The translations under genes were made by a program, and so were the position numbers. From positions 1 through 64,000 of the IMG/VR virus record IMGVR_UViG_3300037189_025222: DNA of 64,000 nt; one strand, 5' to 3'. This document shows, one piece after another, positions 56,279 through 63,439 of this stretch; the stretch's first letter is position 1, and the number at the start of each line of letters is the position of its first letter. The notes below the pieces were generated by a model. That model searched no databases, was not told the origin of the DNA, and saw only the letters and a list, made by a program, of their open reading frames with translations. Origin of the DNA: a virus.

Positions 56279-58486
56279 ATGAAGGCTGAATGGTTCAAGC
56301 GGTGGGACGATAAGGCCGAGGATGATGTTGAAATCATCGAGGTTGATTCTTCTACTGGCTACTTCGGTCAGGAGGAGGAAGAGGAGACGGACAATCGGTC
56401 TGGCTGGTGGAGCCAGTTCCACGGTGGCGGCAAGTCCCGGTCTTATACCCCCGTCAAGAGTACCAGTGCGTACCTTCGGTCTCATTCGGGTTCTCAGGAC
56501 AATGGTCGCCGTGCTGATCGTAACGAAGACCTTCTGGAGGTTATCAAGGAGGTCAGCAAGACGATCAATCTCACCATCAATAGCGATGGTGGCAAGGATG
56601 AGAAGAATCTCAGTGTCCGGTATAGCGACGGGTGCGTTGTGAATGACCTGTCCTCACCGATTCTGTATGTCTCTCCCAAGGTTCTCATGGACGATAGCGG
56701 TGTTGTTCACGACAAGTCCAGCGATGCTTACTATGCTGGGCTTGATGCCTTGAACGGTCAGGCCATGCTGTGCAGCTTCATGCGAAAGAGCGTTGGCCGT
56801 AGGGCTAACTATCAGTACCAGTCTTGTGACAACTGGGCTGTTCGTAATCTTTACATGACCGATCTTCAGAGTACGGCTGGCAATGAGATTTATTCTGATT
56901 GGCCCGGCTTTCGCTCCTATGTCGATTCCCAGCAGAAGGTTTTCAACCAGAGCAGGGAAGCGATCATGGGTGCGTTCGCTAGCCCCGATCAGAACATTGA
57001 CAACTTTGTCAATCTGATTTGTCACAACCGTCTGTCTCAGGATCGTATTGACTATCACGATTACTTCCAGACAGAGATTGCCGACCGGCTTGATGCAGCG
57101 GATTGTCTTCTCAATGAGACGATGGACACGCCGTGCGAGAATGACGAGCGGTTCCAGCGGTCTAGCGATCTGTACAATCAGATTCAGCAGCTTCTTGATC
57201 TGACTCAGCCGCCCCCGCAGCAGCAGCCGCAGGACGGTGATGACGAGCAGGATGATGATCAGCAGCAGGACGGCCAGCCGCAGGGCAGCAAGGGCCAGAA
57301 TGACGATGACAGCGATTCCGATGGTCAGGATGGGGATGCTGATGGGGATGCTGATGGTGACGGTCAGGATGCTGACGGTGATGGTGATAGTGACTCTGAT
57401 AGCGATGCCGATGGTGGCAATAGTAACAACCCCGGTAAGGGTCGTAGCACTCCCGGCAACGGGAAGGGCAAGCCCAAGACCGACATTCAGAGCATCGACA
57501 CCAACTCCAACAGCCCGAAGAATCGGGAGTTCACTGGTGACAATAGTTACAATGAGACTACTGTCGCTGGTGACTATGCTGCTAGTCACATTGACCCCAG
57601 CCAGCAGTTGAGGGAGCGGGAGCAGCATCAGCCGGATGCACTCCGGTCGATTCAAGATAAGCAGCTTGAAGGTGCGACTTACACTCGCATCGTGCCGCCA
57701 GTGAATCCCGAAACGAGGGAGCGGTACAAGCGAGTTGTTAGTGCTAATCGTGGAGCGATCAGTCGTGTAAAGAACTGCTTCGACTTCCATAACACTGACT
57801 TCGCTCTGTCAAGCTATGGTTTGACGGTTGGCGGTCTTGACGAGCAGAGCCTTCATAAGGTTCAGTTCGGTGAGACAGAGCGGCTGTACGAGCGTAAGGA
57901 TATCCTTTCGAAGAAGAAGTGGCTGGTGACGCTGCTTATCGACCAGAGCGGTTCGATGGCAGGCCGGAAGATGGAACAGGCTAGGGAGTTGGCGATCATC
58001 TTCTCCGAAGCTTTGAAGTCTCTCCGTGACACTGACTTCAGCGTGTACGGTTTCTCTACGGGTGGTAACACTAGGATTAACACCTATTGTTACAAAGACA
58101 CCCAGACGAAGAAACTGGAAGCGTTGAGCGAGGCGTGTGAACACCAGAACACGGGTCTTGGGTTCCATATCGCTCATGTTGGGGATAAGATGCTCAAGCA
58201 GTATCCCAACCATGAGAATCGGATTCTGTTTGTGATTACTGACGGTGAACCTAACATGACTCCCACTCCGACAATGAATGGGTATCAGCATACGGCTCAC
58301 TGTTGTAATCTCTTGCGGAAGCGTGGTATCAACGTGTACGGCATCGGCATTGCCAATGCGTTCGGTGATCCCACTGGTCAGCAGTTGTTCGGCAACGGTA
58401 ACTACACCGTGTTGAACGATGTTCGGTCTACGCTGAACGTGCTTACCAATCGGTTGCGGAACTTCTTCAAGAAGATGAAGAGGTAG
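56279..58486 (+). CDS. CobT-like VWA-domain protein, 735 aa
   Basis: Layout resembles cobaltochelatase CobT and related MoxR partners: a ~300-residue N-terminal region, a ~100-residue Gln/Asp/Gly linker (~305-405, QQQPQDGDDEQDDDQQQDG), then a C-terminal VWA domain with the metal site D-Q-S-G-S at 555-559 (LLIDQSGSMAGRKMEQ), the threonine region NTGLGFHIAHVGDKML and the FVITDGEPNM strand. The acidic linker may bind cations. With the ATPase at 55003 it makes a second, independent MoxR/VWA machine. AGGAGA before the ATG. Confidence 0.85.
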   Translation: MKAEWFKRWDDKAEDDVEIIEVDSSTGYFGQEEEEETDNRSGWWSQFHGGGKSRSYTPVKSTSAYLRSHSGSQDNGRRADRNEDLLEVIKEVSKTINLTINSDGGKDEKNLSVRYSDGCVVNDLSSPILYVSPKVLMDDSGVVHDKSSDAYYAGLDALNGQAMLCSFMRKSVGRRANYQYQSCDNWAVRNLYMTDLQSTAGNEIYSDWPGFRSYVDSQQKVFNQSREAIMGAFASPDQNIDNFVNLICHNRLSQDRIDYHDYFQTEIADRLDAADCLLNETMDTPCENDERFQRSSDLYNQIQQLLDLTQPPPQQQPQDGDDEQDDDQQQDGQPQGSKGQNDDDSDSDGQDGDADGDADGDGQDADGDGDSDSDSDADGGNSNNPGKGRSTPGNGKGKPKTDIQSIDTNSNSPKNREFTGDNSYNETTVAGDYAASHIDPSQQLREREQHQPDALRSIQDKQLEGATYTRIVPPVNPETRERYKRVVSANRGAISRVKNCFDFHNTDFALSSYGLTVGGLDEQSLHKVQFGETERLYERKDILSKKKWLVTLLIDQSGSMAGRKMEQARELAIIFSEALKSLRDTDFSVYGFSTGGNTRINTYCYKDTQTKKLEALSEACEHQNTGLGFHIAHVGDKMLKQYPNHENRILFVITDGEPNMTPTPTMNGYQHTAHCCNLLRKRGINVYGIGIANAFGDPTGQQLFGNGNYTVLNDVRSTLNVLTNRLRNFFKKMKR

Positions 58487-58508
58487 ACTTGGTAAGATGG
58501 GCAAGACC

Positions 58509-58536
58509 TTTACAAAGTCTTGTTCTGTGTTATGAT
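58509..58536 (+). promoter_or_regulatory. sigma70-like promoter
   Basis: TTTACA (58509-58514), 16-nt spacer ending TGTGT, TATGAT (58531-58536). Puts the TTGTACCCTA at 58558 some 15 nt into the transcript. Confidence 0.5.
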
Positions 58537-58557
58537 GTTCGTCGGTTTTGTTTTCGG

Positions 58558-58567
58558 TTGTACCCTA
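58558..58567 (+). promoter_or_regulatory. TTGTACCCTA element
   Basis: Exact copy, 16 nt before the start at 58584, the shortest spacing in the window; the ribosome site AAAGGAA lies between. Confidence 0.75.
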
Positions 58568-58583
58568 CTAGGAAAGGAATCTT

Positions 58584-58964
58584 ATGAGGACGTTTGTTAT
58601 TGTCGCTGTTGCTGTTGTGATCGGTGGTCTTTGCCAGCAGGATGCTCATGCTTGGCCCCGATATCGCAACAGTAATAGCAATTACACTACGCAGTCTTCT
58701 TCGACACCGAAGGTGACTTCGTACACCAACAGCTACGGTGCTAATGATACTAGCTCCGCCCAAGGCGTGGCTGAGATCATGGCTCGTACTGGTCGTGTTG
58801 GCCACTGGGGTGGCAACCGTGGTTACGAGGGTTGTGGTTCTGGCTCTTCGCAGGAAGCTGCCTACAGGAACTGCTGCTTTTCAAACAGCGGTATGACTAC
58901 GGTCGATGTTGGTTATGCCCAAGGTAGCAATGGTCAGTGGTATTGTTGCCGTCGATATCGATAG
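58584..58964 (+). CDS. Secreted planctomycete-type Cys protein, 126 aa
   Basis: Signal peptide MRTFVIVAVAVVIGGLCQQDAHA, cleavage expected after AHA. The mature part, after a Ser/Asn linker, has AQGVAEIMARTGRVGHWGG, YEGCGSGSSQEAAYRNCC and VDVGYAQGSNGQWYCCRRY. This follows a secreted-protein signature I know from Planctomycetes (AQ-x-KA-x-x-x-A, H-x-GG, EGVG-S, A-x-x-x-CC, VA-x-G-x-x-GWYAC), suggesting capture from the host. Function of the family is unknown to me. AAAGGAA before the start. Confidence 0.75.
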   Translation: MRTFVIVAVAVVIGGLCQQDAHAWPRYRNSNSNYTTQSSSTPKVTSYTNSYGANDTSSAQGVAEIMARTGRVGHWGGNRGYEGCGSGSSQEAAYRNCCFSNSGMTTVDVGYAQGSNGQWYCCRRYR

Positions 58965-58980
58965 TCAGTTCAGGATTAAT

Positions 58981-59085
58981 CCCGTCAGGATGACTGCATC
59001 TAATAACAAGGAGAACATAATGTCCGACAATAATTATAATGAAGTATACGTGGCTGTTCGAATCAAGGGCAGTCATCCTGACGGG
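58981..59085 (+). promoter_or_regulatory. 17-bp inverted repeat around a start codon
   Basis: CCCGTCAGGATGACTGC (58981-58997) and GCAGTCATCCTGACGGG (59069-59085) are exact complements. The ribosome site and ATG (59020) lie in the 71-nt loop and the 3' arm is inside the coding sequence. Confidence 0.8.
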
Positions 59086-59610
59086 GATCCCGACAAGTCG
59101 ATTGAGGTGGTGGAGGTTGTCAAGGGACATCGGCTCAGCAAGAGTTATGCAAAACTTCTTGCAAGCCCAACGTTTGCTATGAACATTGGTATCAATGACG
59201 TAGTGGAACTTGGACCTGCTGACCCAGATTTCTTGGATGAGAATCCTGACTTCTCCAGCAATTTATATGATCCAGACGAGATGAAACAGAAGGCAGCTCA
59301 GGGTCTGCTCTTTGAAGCGAAGAAGGTTATCACCCACGGCACGTATAAAATCGGCGTTCGTTTCGTCACAGCAAAAGATGAAGACGTAGGGATGATTTCT
59401 GATCATTTCAATAAGAACAATGCAATTTTTGAAATGTGTATGCCAAGTGTTGGCACGGTCAGCTTCACCAGAGAGACTCCTTTTTCGTCAGCGGTAGAGA
59501 CTTTACAGGCCGCACCATATGTGGTAACCTGTGCCGTCTGTTTTGATCCCAGTTGTTTTCCAGAAATTGGATTCAGCGAGGATCTAATTCCAAAAAATGA
59601 TGAAGACTGA
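59020..59610 (+). CDS. Hypothetical protein, 196 aa
   Basis: Start at MSDNNYNEVYVAVRIKG behind AAGGAGA. Beta-rich first 40 residues, later VITHGTYKIGVRFVTAKDEDVGMIS and a Cys-bearing end (VVTCAVCFDPSCFPEIGF). Not recognised. Its start region sits within a 17-bp inverted repeat, possibly a translational control. Confidence 0.65.
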   Translation: MSDNNYNEVYVAVRIKGSHPDGDPDKSIEVVEVVKGHRLSKSYAKLLASPTFAMNIGINDVVELGPADPDFLDENPDFSSNLYDPDEMKQKAAQGLLFEAKKVITHGTYKIGVRFVTAKDEDVGMISDHFNKNNAIFEMCMPSVGTVSFTRETPFSSAVETLQAAPYVVTCAVCFDPSCFPEIGFSEDLIPKNDED

Positions 59611-59865
59611 TCACTTCCGCTGCGAAAGCAGCCACCTTGCCTGAGGTGCCCTTTCCGCAGGGAATCAGGCCGTCGTGTTCATGAGGCGTACCCTTTCCGT
59701 CGTCGGGGTGCATGAACTCACTTTGATATTGCATGTGCTGTTTGGACTCGACAGTAAATATCATGGTCAACCCGTACCAGTGTCACTGTGGACTCATACC
59801 CCACGGTGTGTCCGTGCGACTCGGATGACGGGCATAAATGGATTTATGGGACTGATACTGCAAAA
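59611..59865. other. Intergenic stretch before tRNA-Lys, no gene called
   Basis: Short frames exist on both strands (e.g. minus strand 59573-59770; plus 59764-59829 with CHCG) but none has a ribosome site or clear protein pattern. CCCTTTCCG occurs twice (59648 and 59690 regions) and the DNA is hairpin-rich; could be a leader or a small RNA. Confidence 0.4.
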
Positions 59866-60134
59866 GGAAGCGTAGCTCAGTTGGTAGAGCATCGGACTTC
59901 AAATAGGAGTGCTTATCGGGAAACTGATAAAGTAGAACTGCTCAAATTCGGTGAACGCTTAACTGCCAATACCGAGCCAAGCCTAGAAATAGGAAGGTGT
60001 AGAGACTTGACGGGCAGCACCTAAAGTTGAAAAACAATGGTGAAGGTAAAGTCCAGACCACAAACAGAAATGGTAACGAAAGTTATAGTGGTAAGTTAAT
60101 CCGTTGGTCCTGGGTTCGAGTCCCAGCGCTTCCA
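59866..60134 (+). tRNA. tRNA-Lys(TTT) interrupted by a group I intron
   Basis: Exons 59866-59899 and 60096-60134. Spliced cloverleaf: acceptor GGAAGCG/CGCTTCC, D arm GCTCAGTTGGTAGAGC, anticodon arm TCGGA-CTTTTAA-TCCGT (anticodon TTT, reads AAA), T arm CTGGG-TTCGAGT-CCCAG. The intron falls after the first anticodon base. Read unspliced, the loop would mimic other anticodons, so automated calls may be wrong. Confidence 0.9.
59900..60095 (+). ncRNA. Group I intron (IC3-like), 196 nt
   Basis: Core elements in order: P AAATTCGGTGAACGC, Q AATACCGAGCC, R GTGTAGAGACTTGACGGGCA and S AAGGTAAAGTCCAGACC. P7 pairs AGACT with AGTCC. P1 is formed by exon ACTT and internal guide GAGT with the U-G pair at the 5' splice site; the intron ends in G60095. 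The arrangement closely resembles the small self-splicing intron of Azoarcus tRNA-Ile as I remember it. No endonuclease gene inside. Confidence 0.9.
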
Positions 60135-60166
60135 TTGTTATTGTTTTCAAGGACGTAAGGACAACA

Positions 60167-60343
60167 ATGAAAAAGAAAAAGCCAAGCTATAAGAAATTGA
60201 AGAAGGCGTTTTTGGCGGTTGTAAACAATACGAATCTTGATAGTGAAAAATGTGCTGAGTATTCTTTCGTGCTTAAGATCTGGGAGCGTTTGAAGAAAGA
60301 ACAAAAGAAGAAGCAGGACAACGAACCGCTTTTACCTGTGTGA
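60167..60343 (+). CDS. Small basic protein, 58 aa
   Basis: Start set at MKKKKPSYKKLKKAFLA behind GTAAGGAC; the longer upstream frame runs through tRNA-Lys. Amphipathic Lys-rich helices (VLKIWERLKKEQKKKQ). Possibly nucleic-acid binding; unknown. Lies between two tRNA genes. Confidence 0.6.
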   Translation: MKKKKPSYKKLKKAFLAVVNNTNLDSEKCAEYSFVLKIWERLKKEQKKKQDNEPLLPV

Positions 60344-60350
60344 TTAGGTT

Positions 60351-60435
60351 GCCGAAGTGGCGAAATTGGCGAAACGCAAGGGACTTAAAATCCCTCACAT
60401 TAGAAACACTGCGGGTTCGAATCCCGCCTTCGGCA
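60351..60435 (+). tRNA. tRNA-Leu(TAA)
   Basis: Acceptor GCCGAAG/CTTCGGC, anticodon stem AGGGA/TCCCT with loop CTTAAAA (anticodon TAA, reads TTA), a long variable arm as in class II tRNAs, T arm GCGGG-TTCGAAT-CCCGC. No intron, unlike many tRNA-Leu(TAA) genes. Confidence 0.9.
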
Positions 60436-60473
60436 CTGGTTTGATTTTTATAACTTGTGAATAAGGAGATAAC

Positions 60474-60743
60474 ATGAAGTATGCTATTGCGTTCTTGACT
60501 ATGTTTGGCGCTTTTAATGTTTGCAATTATGTGAACGCTGATCAGATTCAAATCAATGACGATGAGATCAATAAGATTCTTAAGGCTAAAGAGATTGTTC
60601 GGGGGATGGTAAACTTTCCCGATACCCTTGTGTTCCATGAGTTCTATACCAAGGTCAGCGGAAACACTGTGACGCTTAAGTTTACCGCTAAGAATGCTTT
60701 TGGTGTGCCAGAGACGCATATCAAAGATATTAAAGTCAATTGA
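60474..60743 (+). CDS. Secreted hypothetical protein, 89 aa
   Basis: Signal peptide MKYAIAFLTMFGAFNVCNYVNA, predicted cleavage before DQIQIND. The mature ~67 residues are helix then beta strands (TVTLKFTAKNAFGVPETHIKD). AAGGAGA before the start. Function unknown. Confidence 0.7.
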   Translation: MKYAIAFLTMFGAFNVCNYVNADQIQINDDEINKILKAKEIVRGMVNFPDTLVFHEFYTKVSGNTVTLKFTAKNAFGVPETHIKDIKVN

Positions 60744-60747
60744 TATT

Positions 60748-60818
60748 AAATCCGGCCTACCGCAGATAGCATTCACTGTTCGCTCGGTGAGTACGTCCCG
60801 GCAGGCCGGATTTCTCTT
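60748..60818 (+). terminator. Intrinsic terminator
   Basis: AAATCCGGCCT (60748-60758) pairs with AGGCCGGATTT (60803-60813), then CTCTT. Stem 11 bp with a branched loop. Confidence 0.7.
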
Positions 60819-60845
60819 AATTTAGAATTAGGGTGCATAAAATAA

Positions 60846-60855
60846 TTGTACCCTA
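60846..60855 (+). promoter_or_regulatory. TTGTACCCTA element
   Basis: Exact copy, 40 nt before the GTG start at 60896; TAATTTAGAATTA ~20 bp upstream. Confidence 0.75.
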
Positions 60856-60895
60856 TAATTCTAGCGGTCTCTCTAAACTTTACCCGGAGTATCCT

Positions 60896-61195
60896 GTGAA
60901 ACTTCTAACTAAAGAACTGCGGAACAAGCTGCCTCCCCTCTATGCTAATGATGGAAAGGGTGAGGACGCTGTGGCAATCGTCAAGTTTTTCGATGCTTTT
61001 GGAAGCTGGACTTGGTGGGCTTCTGAGTTTGATGGTGATGACACATTCTTCGGGGTTGTTGAGGGACACGAACGAGAGTTCGGCTATTTCAGCTTGAGTG
61101 AGTTGGAAAGTTTGAAGATTGGTGGGGGGTGCCCACGAATCGAAAGAGATTTATATTTTGTCCCCAAGCCTTTGAAGGAATGTAAAAATGAGTAA
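60896..61195 (+). CDS. DUF2958-like protein, 99 aa
   Basis: LLTKELRNKLPPLYANDGKG, AIVKFFDAFGSWTWWASEFDG, FFGVVEGHEREFGYFSLSEL and RIERDLYFVPKPL match DUF2958 (LLT-x-E-x-R-x-x-LP-x-L ... VKFF-x-P ... W-x-W-x-x-x-EFDG), a family of plasmids and phages with unknown role. GTG start chosen (CGGAG upstream); the longer frame would include the control element. Confidence 0.8.
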   Translation: MKLLTKELRNKLPPLYANDGKGEDAVAIVKFFDAFGSWTWWASEFDGDDTFFGVVEGHEREFGYFSLSELESLKIGGGCPRIERDLYFVPKPLKECKNE

Positions 61196-61661
61196 CCTTG
61201 TATTGTACCCTTATTATCTTGATGAGTATCAGCTTTATTGCTTCGATGATGAACGAACAAACTTGAAGGAAGAGCTTTTTGTTGAAACGATTACAGCAAT
61301 GATTCATAAGTTGCTAGATTTGAAGGGGGTAAAGAATCCCCGAGAAGGATTTGAACTAACATTTAGCACAAGTCCTATGAGTGATGCTGACGCTACTTTG
61401 ACTTGGGTAAGAAGTAACAACCCAACAGTCAAGCCAGATACTCCCCGAAGTGGAGAAGCAGGCAATTTCTACGCTGTAGAATTAGAAGGTCAGTATATGG
61501 AAGGTTGGCTGTGTCCTGCTCTTGCTAAGTATATGAATGGATATGCACCTTCTAAGATTTATGTGAAGGTTGATAATCTTCCCAAGGGTGTCAATCCGAT
61601 TTGGGACATTTCTGAGTCTGATAGTCCTACCGCTTATGTTGGGCCTTACGCTAAGGAGTAA
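61188..61661 (+). CDS. DUF6717-like protein, 157 aa
   Basis: SNLVLYPYYLDEYQLYCFDDERTNLKEELFVETITAMIHKLL resembles the DUF6717 opening (YPY ... W-x-FDD-x-x-x-L-x-x-EPFV). Acidic, later GWLCPALAKYMNGYAP. Function unknown. Overlaps the preceding gene by 8 nt. An internal TTGTACCCTT is not an exact control element. Confidence 0.65.
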   Translation: MSNLVLYPYYLDEYQLYCFDDERTNLKEELFVETITAMIHKLLDLKGVKNPREGFELTFSTSPMSDADATLTWVRSNNPTVKPDTPRSGEAGNFYAVELEGQYMEGWLCPALAKYMNGYAPSKIYVKVDNLPKGVNPIWDISESDSPTAYVGPYAKE

Positions 61662-61663
61662 AT

Positions 61664-61915
61664 GTGATGGAAACTGTTTCGCAGACAGAGAAAAGATGGA
61701 CTGATGTTGCTAAGAGTCAATTTCTAAATAAGAAGATTGTTGCCGTCAGGTATCTTTCTCAAAAAGAAGCAGATTCATTAGGGTGGTACCATCGTCCAAT
61801 TGTTTTGCAGTTGGACGATGGTAACCTCATTTTCCCCAGCAGAGATGATGAGGGAAATGATGGTGGTTCACTTTTTACGAATGATGATAAACAACCAGTA
61901 ATCCCTGTTATTTAA
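61664..61915 (+). CDS. Conserved hypothetical protein, 83 aa
   Basis: KIVAVRYLSQKEADSLGWYHRPIVLQLDDGNLIFPSRDDEGNDGGSLFT fits a small family (I-x-x-VRY-x-x-x-EA-x-x-x-GW ... LDDG ... PS-x-DDEGNDGGALF) found widely in bacteria, function unknown. GTG start, or Met2. Confidence 0.7.
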   Translation: MMETVSQTEKRWTDVAKSQFLNKKIVAVRYLSQKEADSLGWYHRPIVLQLDDGNLIFPSRDDEGNDGGSLFTNDDKQPVIPVI

Positions 61916-61927
61916 GAAGAGGAAACT

Positions 61928-62431
61928 ATGGGAACAAGATCAATGCACGTTTTCCCTTCAGCTACGAAGGGCAAGTGGATTACTCAGTATTTTCAGTTTG
62001 ATGGTTCTCCTGCTTATCAGCTTGAGAAGTTTCTTAGAGATAGTCAGTGCTTTCTAAGAAATCTGACGCTGATTATTGCTTCTGAAAAGAAGATGTCTCC
62101 AGATAATGTGCAATTGTTTACAGATTATCTTCGTAAGTATTATGCTTGGCGCAGTTTTGATACCCATCATTCAATTGGTAATTCTTGTGAAGTCGATTCT
62201 TATGCACTAAAAGACTTTCAAGATCAGTGGTGTGAATGGGCCTATGAATGGGACAATAACGCTAATCTGAAGATTACCCGTCTTGAGGGTGATTACCCAG
62301 CAGTTATTTGTCCTTTGACTGATCTAACAAAGTTCCAGTTAGATGGCCCTACAGGCTGGTTTGACGAGTCCAACTTTAAAAAGATGCCTGAAATCATTAT
62401 GGAAGAGTTTGATGCTCTTTCGGAAATCTAG
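61928..62431 (+). CDS. Hypothetical protein, 167 aa
   Basis: MGTRSMHVFPSATKGKWITQ... with a Trp-rich acidic middle (DQWCEWAYEWDNNANLKITRL). An MGTR/GTRS-type N-terminus occurs in other phage hypotheticals, but I cannot name a family. AAGAGGA upstream. Confidence 0.65.
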   Translation: MGTRSMHVFPSATKGKWITQYFQFDGSPAYQLEKFLRDSQCFLRNLTLIIASEKKMSPDNVQLFTDYLRKYYAWRSFDTHHSIGNSCEVDSYALKDFQDQWCEWAYEWDNNANLKITRLEGDYPAVICPLTDLTKFQLDGPTGWFDESNFKKMPEIIMEEFDALSEI

Positions 62432-62472
62432 CTAATTTGGATAAAATAGATGATTTAGACCCTGTAAAATAA

Positions 62473-62482
62473 TTGTACCCTA
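62473..62482 (+). promoter_or_regulatory. TTGTACCCTA element
   Basis: Exact copy, 35 nt before the start at 62518. Confidence 0.75.
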
Positions 62483-62517
62483 AGAAAAAAGTTTGTGATC
62501 TAAAAAAGGGACAAATA

Positions 62518-62991
62518 ATGCCGAAAACAAAAGTAGACAAGCTAAAGGGTGATGACGGCAAGGCTCTTTCAAAGCTCCCTAATGCTACTAGGGCTTTTAT
62601 TCTTGATCTATTTGAAAAGAATGGATTCAAGGAAGTCACTATTAGCTTTAGTGGAGAAGGTGATGACGGTCAAATTGATGACCTTGACGTTCATGGTGGT
62701 GTAAGGGAATCTTTGCAGGATTTGATCACAGTTCCCGATGAAGTCCTCAATGAGCTTGAGAAGTGGCCTTTGTCGCATGACGGGTATAAGATAAATCCAC
62801 TGGTGAGCATCAGTGATTTTCTTGAGCAAGTCAGTGGTTTTTGGATCAACTACTGTGGAGTTGATTGGGTGAATGGTGAGGGCGGAACAGGATACATCAG
62901 GTATTCTGTTGATAAAAAAGGTTTGAAAGTTCGTATGGAGGTTTCGGAATGGGAGCGGGTTGAAGGATATACCCAAGCTGGTGATCTCTAA
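62518..62991 (+). CDS. Hypothetical protein, 157 aa
   Basis: Start set at MPKTKVDKLKGDD with AAAAAGGGAC upstream; the upstream frame would read through the control element. Acidic, GEGDDGQIDDLDVHGG loop, then VNGEGGTGYIRYSVDKKGLKVRMEV, a likely beta sheet. Function unknown. Confidence 0.65.
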   Translation: MPKTKVDKLKGDDGKALSKLPNATRAFILDLFEKNGFKEVTISFSGEGDDGQIDDLDVHGGVRESLQDLITVPDEVLNELEKWPLSHDGYKINPLVSISDFLEQVSGFWINYCGVDWVNGEGGTGYIRYSVDKKGLKVRMEVSEWERVEGYTQAGDL

Positions 62992-62996
62992 AATAA

Positions 62997-63006
62997 TTGT
63001 ACCCTA
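62997..63006 (+). promoter_or_regulatory. TTGTACCCTA element
   Basis: Exact copy directly after the preceding stop, 57 nt before the start at 63064. Confidence 0.75.
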
Positions 63007-63063
63007 TTGAACCGTTGGCACTGTGCTAACGGTTGAGTTTTTTGATACCTTGGAGAGATAAAT

Positions 63064-63342
63064 ATGGCTCGTACTAAGAACGACGGTCGGAAGAACAATG
63101 CTCGTCCCGAAAAGACCTATAAGTATAATTCTGCTACTGAGGCAGCTATTGTGAAGGTTCTTCGTGAGCATGGTCTTACGGGTGGTTATAACTGGATTCG
63201 TAAGAACAAGCTGGTTGGTGTTCGTCGCTGCGGCGAGTTGGAGGGTCAGGAAGAGCGTGTTGAACTGTCGCTCCCTGCTCTGCAACAGCTTGCCAAGCGA
63301 CACCGTGTCAAGTTTGCTCGCGGCCCACGCAAGGCTGCTTGA
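63064..63342 (+). CDS. Small basic protein, 92 aa
   Basis: Strongly basic (MARTKNDGRKNNARPEKTYK ... RHRVKFARGPRKAA), middle helix ATEAAIVKVLREHGLTGGYNWIRKNK. Looks nucleic-acid binding. GGAGAG before the ATG; strong terminator after. GC-rich codons. Confidence 0.7.
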   Translation: MARTKNDGRKNNARPEKTYKYNSATEAAIVKVLREHGLTGGYNWIRKNKLVGVRRCGELEGQEERVELSLPALQQLAKRHRVKFARGPRKAA

Positions 63343-63359
63343 GCCAACTGACACGTTTA

Positions 63360-63406
63360 GCCAGCCGGAGGAACCCCGCCACACATTCCTCCGGCTGGCT
63401 ATTTTT
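63360..63406 (+). terminator. Intrinsic terminator
   Basis: GCCAGCCGGAGGAA (63360-63373) pairs with TTCCTCCGGCTGGC (63386-63399), then TATTTTTA. Perfect 14-bp stem. Confidence 0.9.
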
Positions 63407-63408
63407 AT

Positions 63409-63418
63409 TTGTACCCTA
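63409..63418 (+). promoter_or_regulatory. TTGTACCCTA element
   Basis: Exact copy 2 bp after the terminator's T-run, 21 nt before the start at 63440. Confidence 0.8.
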
Positions 63419-63439
63419 AAGAATCAAGGAGATAACCAA

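Noticed and set aside
59573-59770. 65-aa minus-strand frame before tRNA-Lys
   Set aside because: Against the direction of the whole region and without a ribosome site; the MHPDDGKGTPHEHDG text is suggestive but not enough.
59866-59938. Reading the tRNA at 59866 as a TCA-anticodon (selenocysteine or suppressor) tRNA
   Set aside because: Continuing straight into the intron gives a seven-base loop CTTCAAA, but the acceptor and T arms are found only 190 nt later and the intron core is clear; the spliced product is tRNA-Lys(TTT).
61203-61212. A further TTGTACCC element
   Set aside because: TTGTACCCTT lies inside coding sequence five codons into the 61188 gene, with no gene start following at the usual distance.
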